Counted from the first letter of the stretch, positions 18,362 through 27,965 are shown. The stretch is DNA of 64,000 nucleotides from Candidatus Polarisedimenticolaceae bacterium (GCA_021648685.1 JAKISI010000001.1:48927-112926); one strand, 5' to 3'. Made by a program: numbers and translations. Notes: generated by a model from the sequence alone, not told the origin.

Positions 18362-19315
18362 ATGAAATGCAAGTTGGCACTACTGTATATAGCAACATTG
18401 CTCATCTCACTACTCTGCTCACAAACCGTTGCAAGTGAAAATCTGAACATCTATCCGCACTGGTCAAAAACAGAGGACAGATGTCTGGAGTGTCACGAAC
18501 AGATACCTGAACAAGGTGGAAGAACCGCACTCCGTTTCAATGGTGATATCAACCTGTTGTGCAACCGTTGCCACGCTACGATTTCAAAAGATAGATATAT
18601 CCATGCAACCGGTATGGTTCCGCCTCGAAGCATGATGGAGAAGATGCCGGATGATTTTCTCTCCGGCCTTAATAGTGATAGTCAAATCACCTGTGCCGTC
18701 TGCCATGAGATGACTTATCAATGCCTAAGCACAGAGTTTTACCGCAAGAAAGAGAACCGGCTCTTTCACCGGGGCGCACCCTACGAAAACCGAACCGACC
18801 TCTGCTACAACTGCCACGACAGATCCAAATACAAAAAGCTCAATCCACATGATCAGATCAACGAAGAAGGTGAGCTTAAAGAGGATATCTGTACCTACTG
18901 CCATGACATCACCCCTGACAGAATACATGCAAAAAGTATTGAAGATGTTACCTTCAATCAGAACCGTTTTGATCAGCTCTGCCTGCGCTGTCACACTGAC
19001 GATGCCTACGCCGTAGGTTGCGTGATGGGTTATAAAGAGAATGGCGATCCGATCTATCATGCGTCTGCACCTGATGCAAAGATGGCCAATAAGATTGTCG
19101 CTACTGAGAAGGATGTCATCCTGCCTCTGGAGATTGTTACCGGCAATGTTTTTTGTGGCACCTGCCATAATCCGCATGAGCTGGGCGTACAAATAAGAGA
19201 GCGTGCCAATGTGGGTGCTGATGCACATAAGCGCCTGCGCATCAGCAGTGAGAATGCAGGCATCTGTCGCGGTTGCCACGATACAAAAGATATTAAGAAA
19301 TTTCAGCTTCCATAA
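18362..19315 (+). CDS. Soluble periplasmic octahaem c-type cytochrome
   Basis: 317 residues with a cleavable signal peptide (about 1-25, ending TVASE) and eight CXXCH motifs at about residues 41, 67, 111, 148, 177, 207, 265 and 302. There is no membrane anchor and no lipobox. The haem spacing is irregular, unlike the hydroxylamine oxidoreductase family, and no active-site Tyr or Lys-haem motif (CXXCK) is seen, so a pure electron carrier is more likely than an enzyme. A 60-base gap with a GAGAAAGG ribosome site precedes it. Its stop overlaps the next start (TAATG). Confidence 0.83.
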   Translation: MKCKLALLYIATLLISLLCSQTVASENLNIYPHWSKTEDRCLECHEQIPEQGGRTALRFNGDINLLCNRCHATISKDRYIHATGMVPPRSMMEKMPDDFLSGLNSDSQITCAVCHEMTYQCLSTEFYRKKENRLFHRGAPYENRTDLCYNCHDRSKYKKLNPHDQINEEGELKEDICTYCHDITPDRIHAKSIEDVTFNQNRFDQLCLRCHTDDAYAVGCVMGYKENGDPIYHASAPDAKMANKIVATEKDVILPLEIVTGNVFCGTCHNPHELGVQIRERANVGADAHKRLRISSENAGICRGCHDTKDIKKFQLP

Positions 19316-20286
19316 TGACTAAATGCACTCCACTCAACACAGTGCGTGCAATAATCCTGCTCACCGTCGCTTGCTTGACACTCTCTACCCAGCAGGTCAG
19401 CGCTGCCCCCGCTAATGACCTGCTCTCTCTCGAACAGGTTCGAGTCATTGAAGGTGGTGACAAGCTCGGCCTGCGTCATCCCAGCAATGTGCGGGTGACC
19501 TCAGACAGCCGCGTCCTGGTGCTGGATGGTGTCTCAAACCGGGTGGTCATCTACAGCTATGAGGGCCAATTTCTGGGCAGCTTCGGCAAAGGTGGCAGCG
19601 CGGAAGCGGAGTTCAGTTATCCACTGGGCATGACCCTCGATGCCAAAGACAATATCTACATTGCCGATACAGGCAATGCCCGCATCCAGATCTATAGCCC
19701 TGTTGGCAAATATCTTGAACAGATCAATCTCCCTCAAAGTGAAAAACAGAAGCGGCCTGATCCCACCGATGTGGCTGTTGATAATCAGCGTCAGCTGCTC
19801 TATGTGGTTGATAATGAAAACCATCAGGTATTGATCTACAGTCTGCAAGAGAAAAGATTCATCCACACCATTGGTGGGATGAGCCATACAGAAGATGGCT
19901 TTCGCTGGCCCTTCTCCCTCTATATTGATAGCAAAGGCATCGTCTACATTGTCGATGTGATTAATGCCCGCATACGCACCATCCTGCCTGAAAAAGGATT
20001 CAGGCTGGGCCATGATATTGGTCGCTGGGGGGTTGAGAAGGGTGAACTGTTCCGTCCCAAAGGGGTAGCGGTCAATGCCAAAGGCCAGGTATTCATTGCC
20101 GACTCCTACCTCGGCGTTATCCAGATGTTCAGCAAAAAAGGCAAGTTCCAGGCTGTGCTTGGCGATGGCAAAGGCAAGGCCAAACTCTTCACCACTCCAA
20201 CCCGCCTCTATTTTGACAGCACCGGCCTCTTTTATGTGGTGGAGATGTTTGCCAACCGCATCAGCGTCTATCGTATAAAATCATGA
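19315..20286 (+). CDS. Exported NHL-repeat beta-propeller protein
   Basis: 323 residues: a signal peptide (about 1-31, ending VSAAP), then five to six NHL-type blades, each with a G.l..P.g.a.d..g.iyv.D..n.ri..y pattern (for example YPLGMTLDAKDNIYIADTGN and RPKGVAVNAKGQVFIADSYL). It has no haem motif. NHL propellers bind proteins or ligands and are often encoded beside multihaem cytochromes, possibly as a scaffold. That role here is inference. Both ends overlap neighbours (TAATG upstream, ATGA downstream), so its dose is tied to the octahaem and 24-haem proteins. Confidence 0.87.
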   Translation: MTKCTPLNTVRAIILLTVACLTLSTQQVSAAPANDLLSLEQVRVIEGGDKLGLRHPSNVRVTSDSRVLVLDGVSNRVVIYSYEGQFLGSFGKGGSAEAEFSYPLGMTLDAKDNIYIADTGNARIQIYSPVGKYLEQINLPQSEKQKRPDPTDVAVDNQRQLLYVVDNENHQVLIYSLQEKRFIHTIGGMSHTEDGFRWPFSLYIDSKGIVYIVDVINARIRTILPEKGFRLGHDIGRWGVEKGELFRPKGVAVNAKGQVFIADSYLGVIQMFSKKGKFQAVLGDGKGKAKLFTTPTRLYFDSTGLFYVVEMFANRISVYRIKS

Positions 20287-23200
20287 AACAGCCACGATTG
20301 CTCTGGCTTCTTCCACTACTGATCCTGTTTTTAGTACCAGCAACAGCCTGGACAGCACCGGAGAGGGAGCAAAACTCATCCAAAGAGTGTTCCATGTGTC
20401 ACCTCCGCTGGATGGATGATTTTCTGGAGGATAAGGGGAACTATCTGCTGGAGATCCCTGATGAGCGTGCCGTCTCCAAAGAGATGATGTGCTACAGCTG
20501 TCACGATGGCTCCATCTCCGACTCGCGCTTCCGGGTGTGGGAGACCAATAAGCATAAGGCTGGGGTCATTCCCTCAGACAGTGTCTCCATACCCGAAGAG
20601 TATCCGCTGGATCTGGACGGCAAGATGCAGTGCGTTACCTGTCATTCAGCACATGGCGTGGATACCCGCATCACCATGGAGTCTGCCATATTTCTGCGTG
20701 AACCAAACATCAACTCATCCATGTGCCAGAGGTGCCATAAAAACAAGGATACCGGCCCCCAAAAGGGCAACCACCCCATTGATGTTGAGTTCAAGGAGTT
20801 CCCGAAAGAGATCATCCAGTCCGGTGGAAAAAACGGTGAAAACAGCAGTATCATCTGTGAGTCTTGCCACGCAGCACACGGCAGCACCAATGATGATTTT
20901 CTCATCATACCCAACAGTGAAGCATCGCTTACACAATCTATGTTGTGCGAGGCATGCCACGGCCTCTCCCCCGATCTGAGCAGCAGTGATGCACTGCGAC
21001 ATTACACTCACCCCATGGACGTAGAGCTACCCAAAGATGCCGATCTGCCCGAAAAATGGGACAATGGCGAAACGCCCTATCTAGGACAGGGCAAATACAT
21101 CAATTGCCGCACCTGCCACTCTCCGCACAACGGCACCGACGACAACCATCTGCTGGTGCAGTACGCAGGCGGTGACCCACTCTGCCTCACCTGTCATACC
21201 TCCAAAGAGTCAATCTACTACACCCGGCATGATATCAGTGAGTCATTCCCTGATGATGTCAATTCAGCCGGGGTAAAAACCATCGACAAAGGGGCATGTA
21301 ACGCCTGCCACTTTATGCACAAAGGGCAGGGGCCTTTGATGTGGGCCAGAGACCCCATCAAAGGCTCTATTGATGAGATGTGTATCAGCTGTCACAACAG
21401 AGAGGGTATCGCCAAAGAGGCGCTAACCGGGAAAAAAACCCACCCCGTAGGCAAGACATTTAAAGATGCCCCAAAATCACTGCCGCTCTTTGCCGAAGAT
21501 GGCAAACGGTCTGCCAATGGCAAAGTCAGATGTCCCACTTGTCATGATGTTCATCGCTGGAGCCCTGACTCCAACAACCCCGGCCACTCTGAGGTTCCCG
21601 GTAACGGAAACAACCGGTTTTTGCGCAAATCAGTCACCACCGGGGCGCTCTGCCAAAGCTGTCATAAAGCCCAGGCCGCCATTGCCGGCACCAAACATGA
21701 TCTGAGGCTGGCAGCACCCGATGAGAAAAATTTCAAAGATCAAAGCCTTAAAGAGAGCGGTGTCTGCGGCGGCTGCCATACCCCACATAACGCCAACCGA
21801 GCTAAACTGTGGGCCAGAAAGACCGGCGCTGGAATTGAAATCATCGAGCGCACCTGCAACAGCTGTCATAAAAAAGGCGGATTGGCTGAGGATAAAACCA
21901 CAGGTAAAGAGAGTCATCCATTGCAGCTGCATGTTGATAATATGGATCCAGCTGCAAAAGAGATGCTGCCACTTTTTGCCAAAGGCGGCATCAAAAGTGC
22001 TGATGGCTTTGTCAGCTGCGCTACCTGTCACAATGTTCACCAGTGGGACCCCAGTACCACCAAAGCGCCAGGAAACATGAAGGTTGAAGGTGATCGCATG
22101 ACCAGCTTTCTGCGTATCCCGAACGATAACTCCGCCAAACTCTGCGCCTCTTGCCACAAACAGAACAGCTACGTTGTAGGCACGGATCATGACCTGAGTG
22201 TAACGGCACCCAGGGAACGGAATATGGAACAACAAACGGTCGCTGAAGGTGGTGTCTGCAGCGCCTGCCATATGGTGCACAATGCCTGGGGTAACGGGCT
22301 GTGGAGCCGCAGCGTCGGGCTTGGTGAAAACCGCAATGAGGCGCGCTGCAGTGGCTGTCATTGGCGCAGAAAATCCGCCTCAAAAAAGATCCTGCGAGGC
22401 CCAAACCACCCAATGAATAAACGGGTAGATGAGGCGAAACCATTTATACAGGGCGAGACGGCATCCTTCTATGTCTATGGAGGTAGCGCCAAGATCAAAA
22501 CCGAACTCCCACTCTTTGCACGGGATGGATTCCGCACGCCTGAGGGGGACATCACCTGCCCAACCTGCCATAACGTACATGTCTGGGATCCTGAAAAAGC
22601 AGCCCCAGGTTCAGGTGAAAAAGGGCAGGAGGGGGATGGAGGCAACAGCTTTCTAAGAAAATCCAATTTGCCCAATTCACAGCTCTGCACAACCTGCCAC
22701 ACTAAAAAAGTATTCATCCAGGGCACAGACCATGATATGTCCATCGTTGCGCCTGATAGCAAAAACAGGATTGATCAAACCGTTGCCCAAAGCGGTATAT
22801 GCAGCGCCTGCCATCTGCCTCACAATGCACAAAAAGATGGCTATAAGCTCTGGGGGCGCAATCTGGGCAAAAGCGATGGACTAAAACAGGAGCGCCTCTG
22901 CCTGGGTTGCCATACCGAAAACGGGGTCGGCAAAAGAAAGATTGTAACCAACTATAGTCACCCCAGAGAGATACTGGTTGCAGAAGCACACCGCATCGGT
23001 GACAAAGGCTATGCACCTGTCTACGATAATGAAGGTAACGAAGTACAAGCTGGTATGATCACCTGTGCAACCTGTCATGAGCCACACATCTGGGCGCCGG
23101 GTAAAGAGAAAGCCGGGCCAGGCAAACAGACCGAAGGCACTAACCAAACCAGTTTTTTGCGCTTTAAAAGTGCAAAGAATATCTGTCGCAACTGTCATGG

Positions 23201-23300
23201 ATTAGATAGCCTGCAAAAATTCAAATACTTCCACTCAACCAGTTCAAGGAGAGGTGGATATTCAAGGGAGTTAAAGCCGCGTGGGCTCATCAAACGATAA
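20283..23300 (+). CDS. 24-haem exported c-type cytochrome built of repeated tetrahaem modules
   Basis: 1005 residues with a signal peptide (about 1-25) and 24 CXXCH motifs, from CSMCH (36) to CRNCH (968). From about residue 399 the protein is repeated. Each module runs LPLFA..G, then [CP/CA]TCH.VH.W, SFLR/RFLR, LC..CH, GT.HDL..AP, C..CH..HNA, LW.R and C..CH. Copies start near 399, 560 and 740, with a half copy near 909. The first ten haems (residues 36-371) follow a looser version of the same plan. There is no anchor, lipobox or catalytic haem (CXXCK). The shape expected is a long haem wire. Its site (periplasm, outer surface or extracellular) cannot be told. It starts inside the NHL stop (ATGA). 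Confidence 0.88.
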   Translation: MKQPRLLWLLPLLILFLVPATAWTAPEREQNSSKECSMCHLRWMDDFLEDKGNYLLEIPDERAVSKEMMCYSCHDGSISDSRFRVWETNKHKAGVIPSDSVSIPEEYPLDLDGKMQCVTCHSAHGVDTRITMESAIFLREPNINSSMCQRCHKNKDTGPQKGNHPIDVEFKEFPKEIIQSGGKNGENSSIICESCHAAHGSTNDDFLIIPNSEASLTQSMLCEACHGLSPDLSSSDALRHYTHPMDVELPKDADLPEKWDNGETPYLGQGKYINCRTCHSPHNGTDDNHLLVQYAGGDPLCLTCHTSKESIYYTRHDISESFPDDVNSAGVKTIDKGACNACHFMHKGQGPLMWARDPIKGSIDEMCISCHNREGIAKEALTGKKTHPVGKTFKDAPKSLPLFAEDGKRSANGKVRCPTCHDVHRWSPDSNNPGHSEVPGNGNNRFLRKSVTTGALCQSCHKAQAAIAGTKHDLRLAAPDEKNFKDQSLKESGVCGGCHTPHNANRAKLWARKTGAGIEIIERTCNSCHKKGGLAEDKTTGKESHPLQLHVDNMDPAAKEMLPLFAKGGIKSADGFVSCATCHNVHQWDPSTTKAPGNMKVEGDRMTSFLRIPNDNSAKLCASCHKQNSYVVGTDHDLSVTAPRERNMEQQTVAEGGVCSACHMVHNAWGNGLWSRSVGLGENRNEARCSGCHWRRKSASKKILRGPNHPMNKRVDEAKPFIQGETASFYVYGGSAKIKTELPLFARDGFRTPEGDITCPTCHNVHVWDPEKAAPGSGEKGQEGDGGNSFLRKSNLPNSQLCTTCHTKKVFIQGTDHDMSIVAPDSKNRIDQTVAQSGICSACHLPHNAQKDGYKLWGRNLGKSDGLKQERLCLGCHTENGVGKRKIVTNYSHPREILVAEAHRIGDKGYAPVYDNEGNEVQAGMITCATCHEPHIWAPGKEKAGPGKQTEGTNQTSFLRFKSAKNICRNCHGLDSLQKFKYFHSTSSRRGGYSRELKPRGLIKR
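21477..23227 (+). repeat. Tandem tetrahaem-module repeats inside the 24-haem cytochrome
   Basis: Three full protein-level repeats (about 161, 180 and 169 residues; 21477-21959, 21960-22499, 22500-23006) and a truncated fourth with two haems (23007-23227). Shared landmarks are PLFA, CXTCHXVHXW, FLR, GTXHDL, AP and HNA. The copies are clearly diverged in DNA, so this is an old duplication and not an assembly artefact. Confidence 0.85.
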
Positions 23301-23321
23301 GGGTTACAAAAAGGGATAGCC

Positions 23322-23780
23322 ATGAAAAAAGCAGCGATTATAGTAAACTTTATCCTGGTTCTGTTTTTCGTCACTACAGTGGTTCATGCCGCCACTCAAA
23401 ACAATCAACGTGTTGTAACCCGTATACCAAAAGCGGCCAAAGAGCGTGACATCGTCCTCATTAACCGATTCATAAATTCGATTCTCAAGGGTGATGAGTC
23501 TGAAGCAAGATTCCTGGCAACGGATGGTAGCGATGATGATTCGGGGAAGCATACTAACTACTTCAGCGAAAAGATTGCCCGGCTCTACATATTTAACAAC
23601 CCGAAAGTAAAGATTGATGCTATCTATTACTATCAGGATCTCATCAATGAGTTCAAACACCTGCGCTACTACTTTGTGATCTATGAAACAGGTCAGCACA
23701 GATACCCGGAAGTCATGAAAATTGAGATGATTAATTATGATGATCTCTTCTATCTCAACCGTTTTTGGGCGCCTCGATAG
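23322..23780 (+). CDS. Small exported protein of unknown function, last gene of the cytochrome operon
   Basis: 152 residues with a clear signal peptide (MKKAAIIVNFILVLFFVTTVVHA). The mature part is rich in Tyr, Asp and Asn and has no Cys, no haem motif and no membrane helix. A motif-like end DDLFYLNRFWAPR is visible. I do not recognise the family. It follows the 24-haem gene by 21 bases with a Shine-Dalgarno-like GGGATAG, so it is most likely co-transcribed and may act as an accessory or assembly factor. That is inference from position only. Confidence 0.7.
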   Translation: MKKAAIIVNFILVLFFVTTVVHAATQNNQRVVTRIPKAAKERDIVLINRFINSILKGDESEARFLATDGSDDDSGKHTNYFSEKIARLYIFNNPKVKIDAIYYYQDLINEFKHLRYYFVIYETGQHRYPEVMKIEMINYDDLFYLNRFWAPR

Positions 23781-24065
23781 AGCCGCATTCAGGTAGTCAC
23801 AGCATCTTGTGGTCATGCGGTCTACCGCTGTTGCATCAGGTTGCTGAGGGAAAACCAGGGAACTTTAGATGCAACATAAAACGGCCTGTTTTTTTAGCGG
23901 CCTGCCTGCCATTGTCACAAAGCCCCATCCTTTTTCGTATATAACTATAAGTTCTTAATATCACCTGGTTCCCTTGGTTTGTGGGATAATCCGCGCAGAT
24001 TTTAGGTGCTGCACCAGATAGTGGCTTGGTAGAGCGGCGTACTGTTAATTATTTAGGAGAGATAA
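23781..24065. other. Intergenic region between the cytochrome operon and sat
   Basis: No gene visible. It contains an imperfect hairpin with CCGCAT/ATGCGG ends and an inner CACA/TGTG (about 23784-23822), which has no T-run, and an AT-rich stretch around 23936-23960. A GGATAAT at about 23983 could be a -10 box for sat, but its -35 partner is poor. The ribosome site for sat is AGGAGAG. Confidence 0.4.
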
Positions 24066-25256
24066 ATGATCAAACCCCATGGTTCCGATGTACTGAACCC
24101 GCTGTTCGTCTACGATGTCGAAAAGCATCATGTGCTGATGCAGGAGGCAGAGGGACTGCCATCCATTACGCTCTCATCTGCTGCTGCTGCGAATGCTGTA
24201 ATGATGGGGGCTGGTTACTTTAATCCTCTGACAGGCTATATGAATGCTGCGGATGCCCTTGGGTGTGCTGAAAAGCTACAGACCACTTTGGGGCTATTCT
24301 TTCCCGTTCCAATCCTTAATCTGACAGATGATATTGCTGCCATTAGCGGTGCATCGCGTATTGCGCTGCGTGATCCTAATGTGGAAGGCAACCCGGTGCT
24401 GGCCATTCAGGATGTTGATGCGATTGAAGAGGTCACGGCTGAGCAGATGCAGACCATGACCAGCAAGGTTTTTGGTACGACAGACAGCAGCCACCCCGGT
24501 GTCTCAGCCTTCAACAGCCAGGGGCGTTTTGCCATCTCGGGTGCCATTCAGGTGCTGAATTTCAGCTATTTTCAAAGTGACTTCCCCGACACCTTCCGCA
24601 CTGCGGTTGAGATTCGTAACGAAATTCAGGAGCACGGCTGGGAAAAGGTCGTTGCCTTCCAGACTCGCAACCCCATGCACCGCGCCCATGAAGAGCTCTG
24701 CAAGATGGCGCTTAAGGAGCTGGATGCAGATGGCGTTGTGATTCACATGCTGCTGGGCAAACTCAAACCGGGTGATATTCCTGCGCCTGTTCGGGATGCC
24801 GCCATTCGCAAAATGGCAGAGCTCTATTTTCCGCCCAACACGGTCATGATCACCGGTTATGGCTTCGATATGCTCTATGCGGGGCCGCGTGAAGCAGTGC
24901 TGCATGCGCTGTTCCGCCAGAATATGGGTGCTACGCATCTGATTGTGGGACGTGATCATGCGGGTGTGGGTGACTACTACGGTGCCTTCGATGCGCAGAC
25001 CATCTTTGATGAGCAGGTGCCAGAGGGGGCGTTGGAGATTGAGATCTTCAAGGCGGATCACACCGCCTATTCCAAAAAGCTGAAGCGGGTGGTGATGATG
25101 CGTGATGCACCGGATCACAACAAAGAGGATTTTGTGCTCCTCTCCGGCACCAAAGTGCGCGAGATGCTGGGGCAGGGCATTGCGCCGCCACCCGAGTTTT
25201 CCCGCCCCGAAGTGGCGAAGATTTTGAGTGACTACTATCAGTTACTGGAGAGCTGA
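24066..25256 (+). CDS. sat: Sulfate adenylyltransferase (ATP sulfurylase), dissimilatory type
   Basis: Interconverts ATP + sulfate and APS + pyrophosphate. 396 residues of the single-chain Sat family (not CysDN), with the active-site QTRNPMHRAHE (QXRN...HXXH) and GRDHAGVG motifs and a C-terminal LLSGTKVREML block. In sulfur-oxidising bacteria this enzyme runs toward ATP and sulfate after AprAB makes APS from sulfite. In sulfate reducers it runs the other way. With no aprAB in the window, direction is inferred from the gammaproteobacterial context. It stands as its own unit with a terminator at 25279-25317. Confidence 0.95.
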   Translation: MIKPHGSDVLNPLFVYDVEKHHVLMQEAEGLPSITLSSAAAANAVMMGAGYFNPLTGYMNAADALGCAEKLQTTLGLFFPVPILNLTDDIAAISGASRIALRDPNVEGNPVLAIQDVDAIEEVTAEQMQTMTSKVFGTTDSSHPGVSAFNSQGRFAISGAIQVLNFSYFQSDFPDTFRTAVEIRNEIQEHGWEKVVAFQTRNPMHRAHEELCKMALKELDADGVVIHMLLGKLKPGDIPAPVRDAAIRKMAELYFPPNTVMITGYGFDMLYAGPREAVLHALFRQNMGATHLIVGRDHAGVGDYYGAFDAQTIFDEQVPEGALEIEIFKADHTAYSKKLKRVVMMRDAPDHNKEDFVLLSGTKVREMLGQGIAPPPEFSRPEVAKILSDYYQLLES

Positions 25257-25278
25257 TTTTCACTGTATCTGTCTAACC

Positions 25279-25317
25279 AAAAGGGCGTGGTAGCCTTGGA
25301 CTACTGCGCCCTTTTTT
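25279..25317 (+). terminator. Rho-independent terminator after sat
   Basis: AAGGGCG pairs with CGCCCTT, with an inner GTAG/CTAC stem and a short loop, followed by TTTTTT (25312-25317). The run of A before the stem means it could also work on the other strand. Confidence 0.88.
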
Positions 25318-25334
25318 GATTGGAAGCCGGTCTG

Positions 25335-25931
25335 ATGAAATATGAGTATGAGATTCTGGAGCAGCAGCAGGCCTTTAAAGGTTTTTTAACGGTTGATCGC
25401 TACCGTCTGCGCCATCGCCTCTTTGCTGGAGGCTGGGGTGAGGAGATTGAGCGCGAAAGGGTGGAGCCGTTGCGAGCCGCTTCGGTGTTGCTGCATGACC
25501 CGCAGCGGGATGAGGTGGTGCTCATCGAGCAGTTTCGTATCGGGGCGCTGGAATCCCGTCCCCACGCCTGGGTACTGGAGATCATTGGTGGTCACATTGG
25601 CAAAGGGGAGTCCCCCGAAGCAGTAGCCAGAAGGGAGTCACAGGAAGAGGCTGGGTGCAAGGTGCTGGAGCTTCTTCCCATCTGTGAGTTCCTGGTCACC
25701 CCAGGCACATCGGGAGAGCGCATCTACCTCTTCTGCGGCCGGGTGGATGCATCAAATGTGGGAGGCATCCATGGCCTTGTGGATGAAGGGGAGGATATCC
25801 GGGTTGAAGTGATGGGCGTGGATGAAGCCATGGGAGAGCTCTATAACGGGCGCATCAACTCAACCACGGGCATCATTGCACTGCAATGGCTGGCGCTGAA
25901 CCGCGAGCAGTTACGGCAACGCTGGGCGTAG
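25335..25931 (+). CDS. nudF: ADP-ribose pyrophosphatase NudF (Nudix hydrolase)
   Basis: Hydrolyses ADP-ribose to AMP and ribose-5-phosphate. It carries the Nudix box [23 protein letters not shown] (GX5EX7REXXEEXG, about residues 89-110), and the length (198) fits NudF. I chose ATG at 25335 ([12 protein letters not shown]), which follows a GGAAG; a start at 25320 would fall right behind the sat terminator. The 3' end overlaps the convergent dapE by 21 bases. Confidence 0.88.
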   Translation: MKYEYEILEQQQAFKGFLTVDRYRLRHRLFAGGWGEEIERERVEPLRAASVLLHDPQRDEVVLIEQFRIGALESRPHAWVLEIIGGHIGKGESPEAVARRESQEEAGCKVLELLPICEFLVTPGTSGERIYLFCGRVDASNVGGIHGLVDEGEDIRVEVMGVDEAMGELYNGRINSTTGIIALQWLALNREQLRQRWA

Positions 25932-27050
25932 CAGTCTACACAAAATACCCTGGTAGATTATGGAGAGGCTCTCCAGATCCTCAACCGCAACACACTCATT
26001 TACCTGATGGATTGTAGCGTTGAGTGGCCCCAACTCTAAAACCTGCGCCCCTGTTGGTGCGATAAAACGTCCATCGGAGGTGCCGCCCGCAGTAGACAGT
26101 TCAGGCATCTTTCCCGTAACCTCCTGAATGGATGCGACAGTAGCATCCAGCAGCTTACCCGTTGCGGTTAGAAAGGGGTGACCGGAGAGTTTCCACTCCA
26201 GCTCATAGCTGAATTCCCCCTGATCCAGTATCTCCCTCATCCGGCGCTCAATGGATTCCGGTGTCAGTGCGGTAGAGAAGCGAAGGTTGAATCGTATCTC
26301 AAATTCTCCGGGGATGATGTTTTCTGCCCCCGAGCCGTGGTTGAGCTGGTAGATCTGAAAGCTGGTAGCGGGGAAGTGTTCGTTGCCGCTGCACCACTGC
26401 TCGCTACAAAGCTGTGTAAGTATCGGCGCAAAGGCATGCAGTGGGTTGTGAGCCAGATGTTGATAGGCGATGTGCCCCTGCTTGCCATGAATGGTGAGAA
26501 ACCCATGCAGTGAGCCGCGCCGCCCATGTTTTATAGTGTCGCCTAACTGCTGACTGCTGGAGGGTTCTCCAACCAGGCAGTAGTCGATCTTCTCGTTGCG
26601 GGTCTCCAGGGTTTCAATGACCTTCAGTGTGCCATTGATGGCTGCGCCCTCTTCATCGCTGGTGATCAGGAAGGCGATGGAGCCTTTGTGATCCGGGTTT
26701 TCCTGCACAAATGCTTCACAGGCAACCAGCATGGCCGCGATGCTGCCTTTCATGTCGGCGGCACCACGCCCAAATAGCAGGCCATTGCGAACCTCTGGCT
26801 GGAAAGGGTCTGAATCCCACTTCTCCAGATTGCCGGGTGGCACCACGTCGGTATGACCAGCAAAGGCAAACAGGGGTGCTTCCGTGCCACGCCTGGCCCA
26901 GAAATTTTCCACTTCACCAAAGCGTAGCTTCTCAATCTTGAAACCGATGGCCTCCAGCCGCTCAATCAGAAGTGGTTGGCAGCCTGCATCTTCAGGGGTG
27001 ATGGAGGCGCGGCTGACCAGTTCAGTGGCAAGGTCGAGAGTGGCGGACAT
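25911..27050 (-). CDS. dapE: Succinyl-diaminopimelate desuccinylase DapE
   Basis: Zinc peptidase-family enzyme making LL-diaminopimelate for lysine and peptidoglycan. Metal and catalytic motifs: [12 protein letters not shown] (His ligand), [11 protein letters not shown] (bridging Asp), [12 protein letters not shown] (catalytic Glu) and a late [14 protein letters not shown] with the last His near the end. The ATG at 27050 ([14 protein letters not shown]) is favoured over an 18-residue extension. Length is 379 residues, typical. It is the last gene of the dapC-dapD-dapE group. Confidence 0.95.
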   Translation of the reverse strand: MSATLDLATELVSRASITPEDAGCQPLLIERLEAIGFKIEKLRFGEVENFWARRGTEAPLFAFAGHTDVVPPGNLEKWDSDPFQPEVRNGLLFGRGAADMKGSIAAMLVACEAFVQENPDHKGSIAFLITSDEEGAAINGTLKVIETLETRNEKIDYCLVGEPSSSQQLGDTIKHGRRGSLHGFLTIHGKQGHIAYQHLAHNPLHAFAPILTQLCSEQWCSGNEHFPATSFQIYQLNHGSGAENIIPGEFEIRFNLRFSTALTPESIERRMREILDQGEFSYELEWKLSGHPFLTATGKLLDATVASIQEVTGKMPELSTAGGTSDGRFIAPTGAQVLELGPLNATIHQVNECVAVEDLESLSIIYQGILCRLLRPALP

Positions 27051-27120
27051 TAGCAGAGATCTTGTTGGGGAATAAGTTGGGGAGAGGACGGCATCTCTCC
27101 CCAAAATTCAAGCGATAGAT

Positions 27121-27942
27121 TCAGTCGATTCGCAGCAGCTCGTTGAGCGTGACCTTGCTGCGGGTTTTTTCATCGACCTGTTTGACAATGACCGCACAGT
27201 TCAGGCTGTAGGCTCCATCTTTGGATGGCAGGCTGCCAGCGATGACAACAGAACCTGCAGGTACGCGGCCATAGGTTATTTCGCCGGTCTCGCGGTTGTA
27301 GATCTTGGTGCTTTGGCCAATGAATACTCCCATTGAGATAACTGATCCCTCTTCCACAATCACCCCCTCAACGATCTCGGAGCGTGCGCCGATAAAGCAG
27401 TTATCCTCGATGATGGTGGGTGAGGCTTGCAGTGGCTCCAATACGCCGCCGATGCCTACGCCGCCAGAGAGGTGTACGTTTTTGCCAATCTGGGCGCAGG
27501 AGCCAACGGTGGCCCAGGTGTCGACCATGCTGCCGCTATCGACATAGGCGCCGATGTTGACATAGCTGGGCATCAGCACCACGCCGGGGGCGATGTAGCT
27601 GCCTTTGCGTGCAGTGGCGGGGGGTACGACCCGCACACCCTGTTCGCGAAAGGAGCGTGAACAGTGATCGGCATATTTGGATTGAACCTTATCGTAATAG
27701 TTGGTGAAGCCGCCTTTCATGAATTCGTTATCGGTGATGCAGAAGGAGAGCAGCACCGCTTTTTTCACCCAGTCATTGACGACCCATTCGCCGTTGATCT
27801 TTTCAGCCACCCGGATTTCGCCGCTGTCCAGCTGCTCGATTGCAGCAATCACGGTGTCGCGCACCTGTGTGTCAACGGTGCGCGGGTTGATGTTGGCGCG
27901 GTTTTCGAAGGCTTCTTCGATGATTGCTTGAGTGTCGGTCAT
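27121..27942 (-). CDS. dapD: Tetrahydrodipicolinate N-succinyltransferase DapD
   Basis: Succinylates tetrahydrodipicolinate in the succinylase branch of the DAP pathway. It has a left-handed beta-helix of hexapeptide repeats ([20 protein letters not shown], then [13 protein letters not shown]), and the end [11 protein letters not shown] is typical. The ATG at 27942 is preceded by GGAGAGAG; an in-frame TTG four codons upstream overlaps that ribosome site and is rejected. The length is 273 residues. It lies between dapC and dapE, 23 bases from dapC. Confidence 0.96.
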   Translation of the reverse strand: MTDTQAIIEEAFENRANINPRTVDTQVRDTVIAAIEQLDSGEIRVAEKINGEWVVNDWVKKAVLLSFCITDNEFMKGGFTNYYDKVQSKYADHCSRSFREQGVRVVPPATARKGSYIAPGVVLMPSYVNIGAYVDSGSMVDTWATVGSCAQIGKNVHLSGGVGIGGVLEPLQASPTIIEDNCFIGARSEIVEGVIVEEGSVISMGVFIGQSTKIYNRETGEITYGRVPAGSVVIAGSLPSKDGAYSLNCAVIVKQVDEKTRSKVTLNELLRID

Positions 27943-27965
27943 CTCTCTCTCCAATTAGGTTTAAT

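Noticed and set aside
18362..19315. Octahaem protein as hydroxylamine oxidoreductase or nitrite reductase
   Set aside because: No CXXCK catalytic haem motif and no family length or spacing match.
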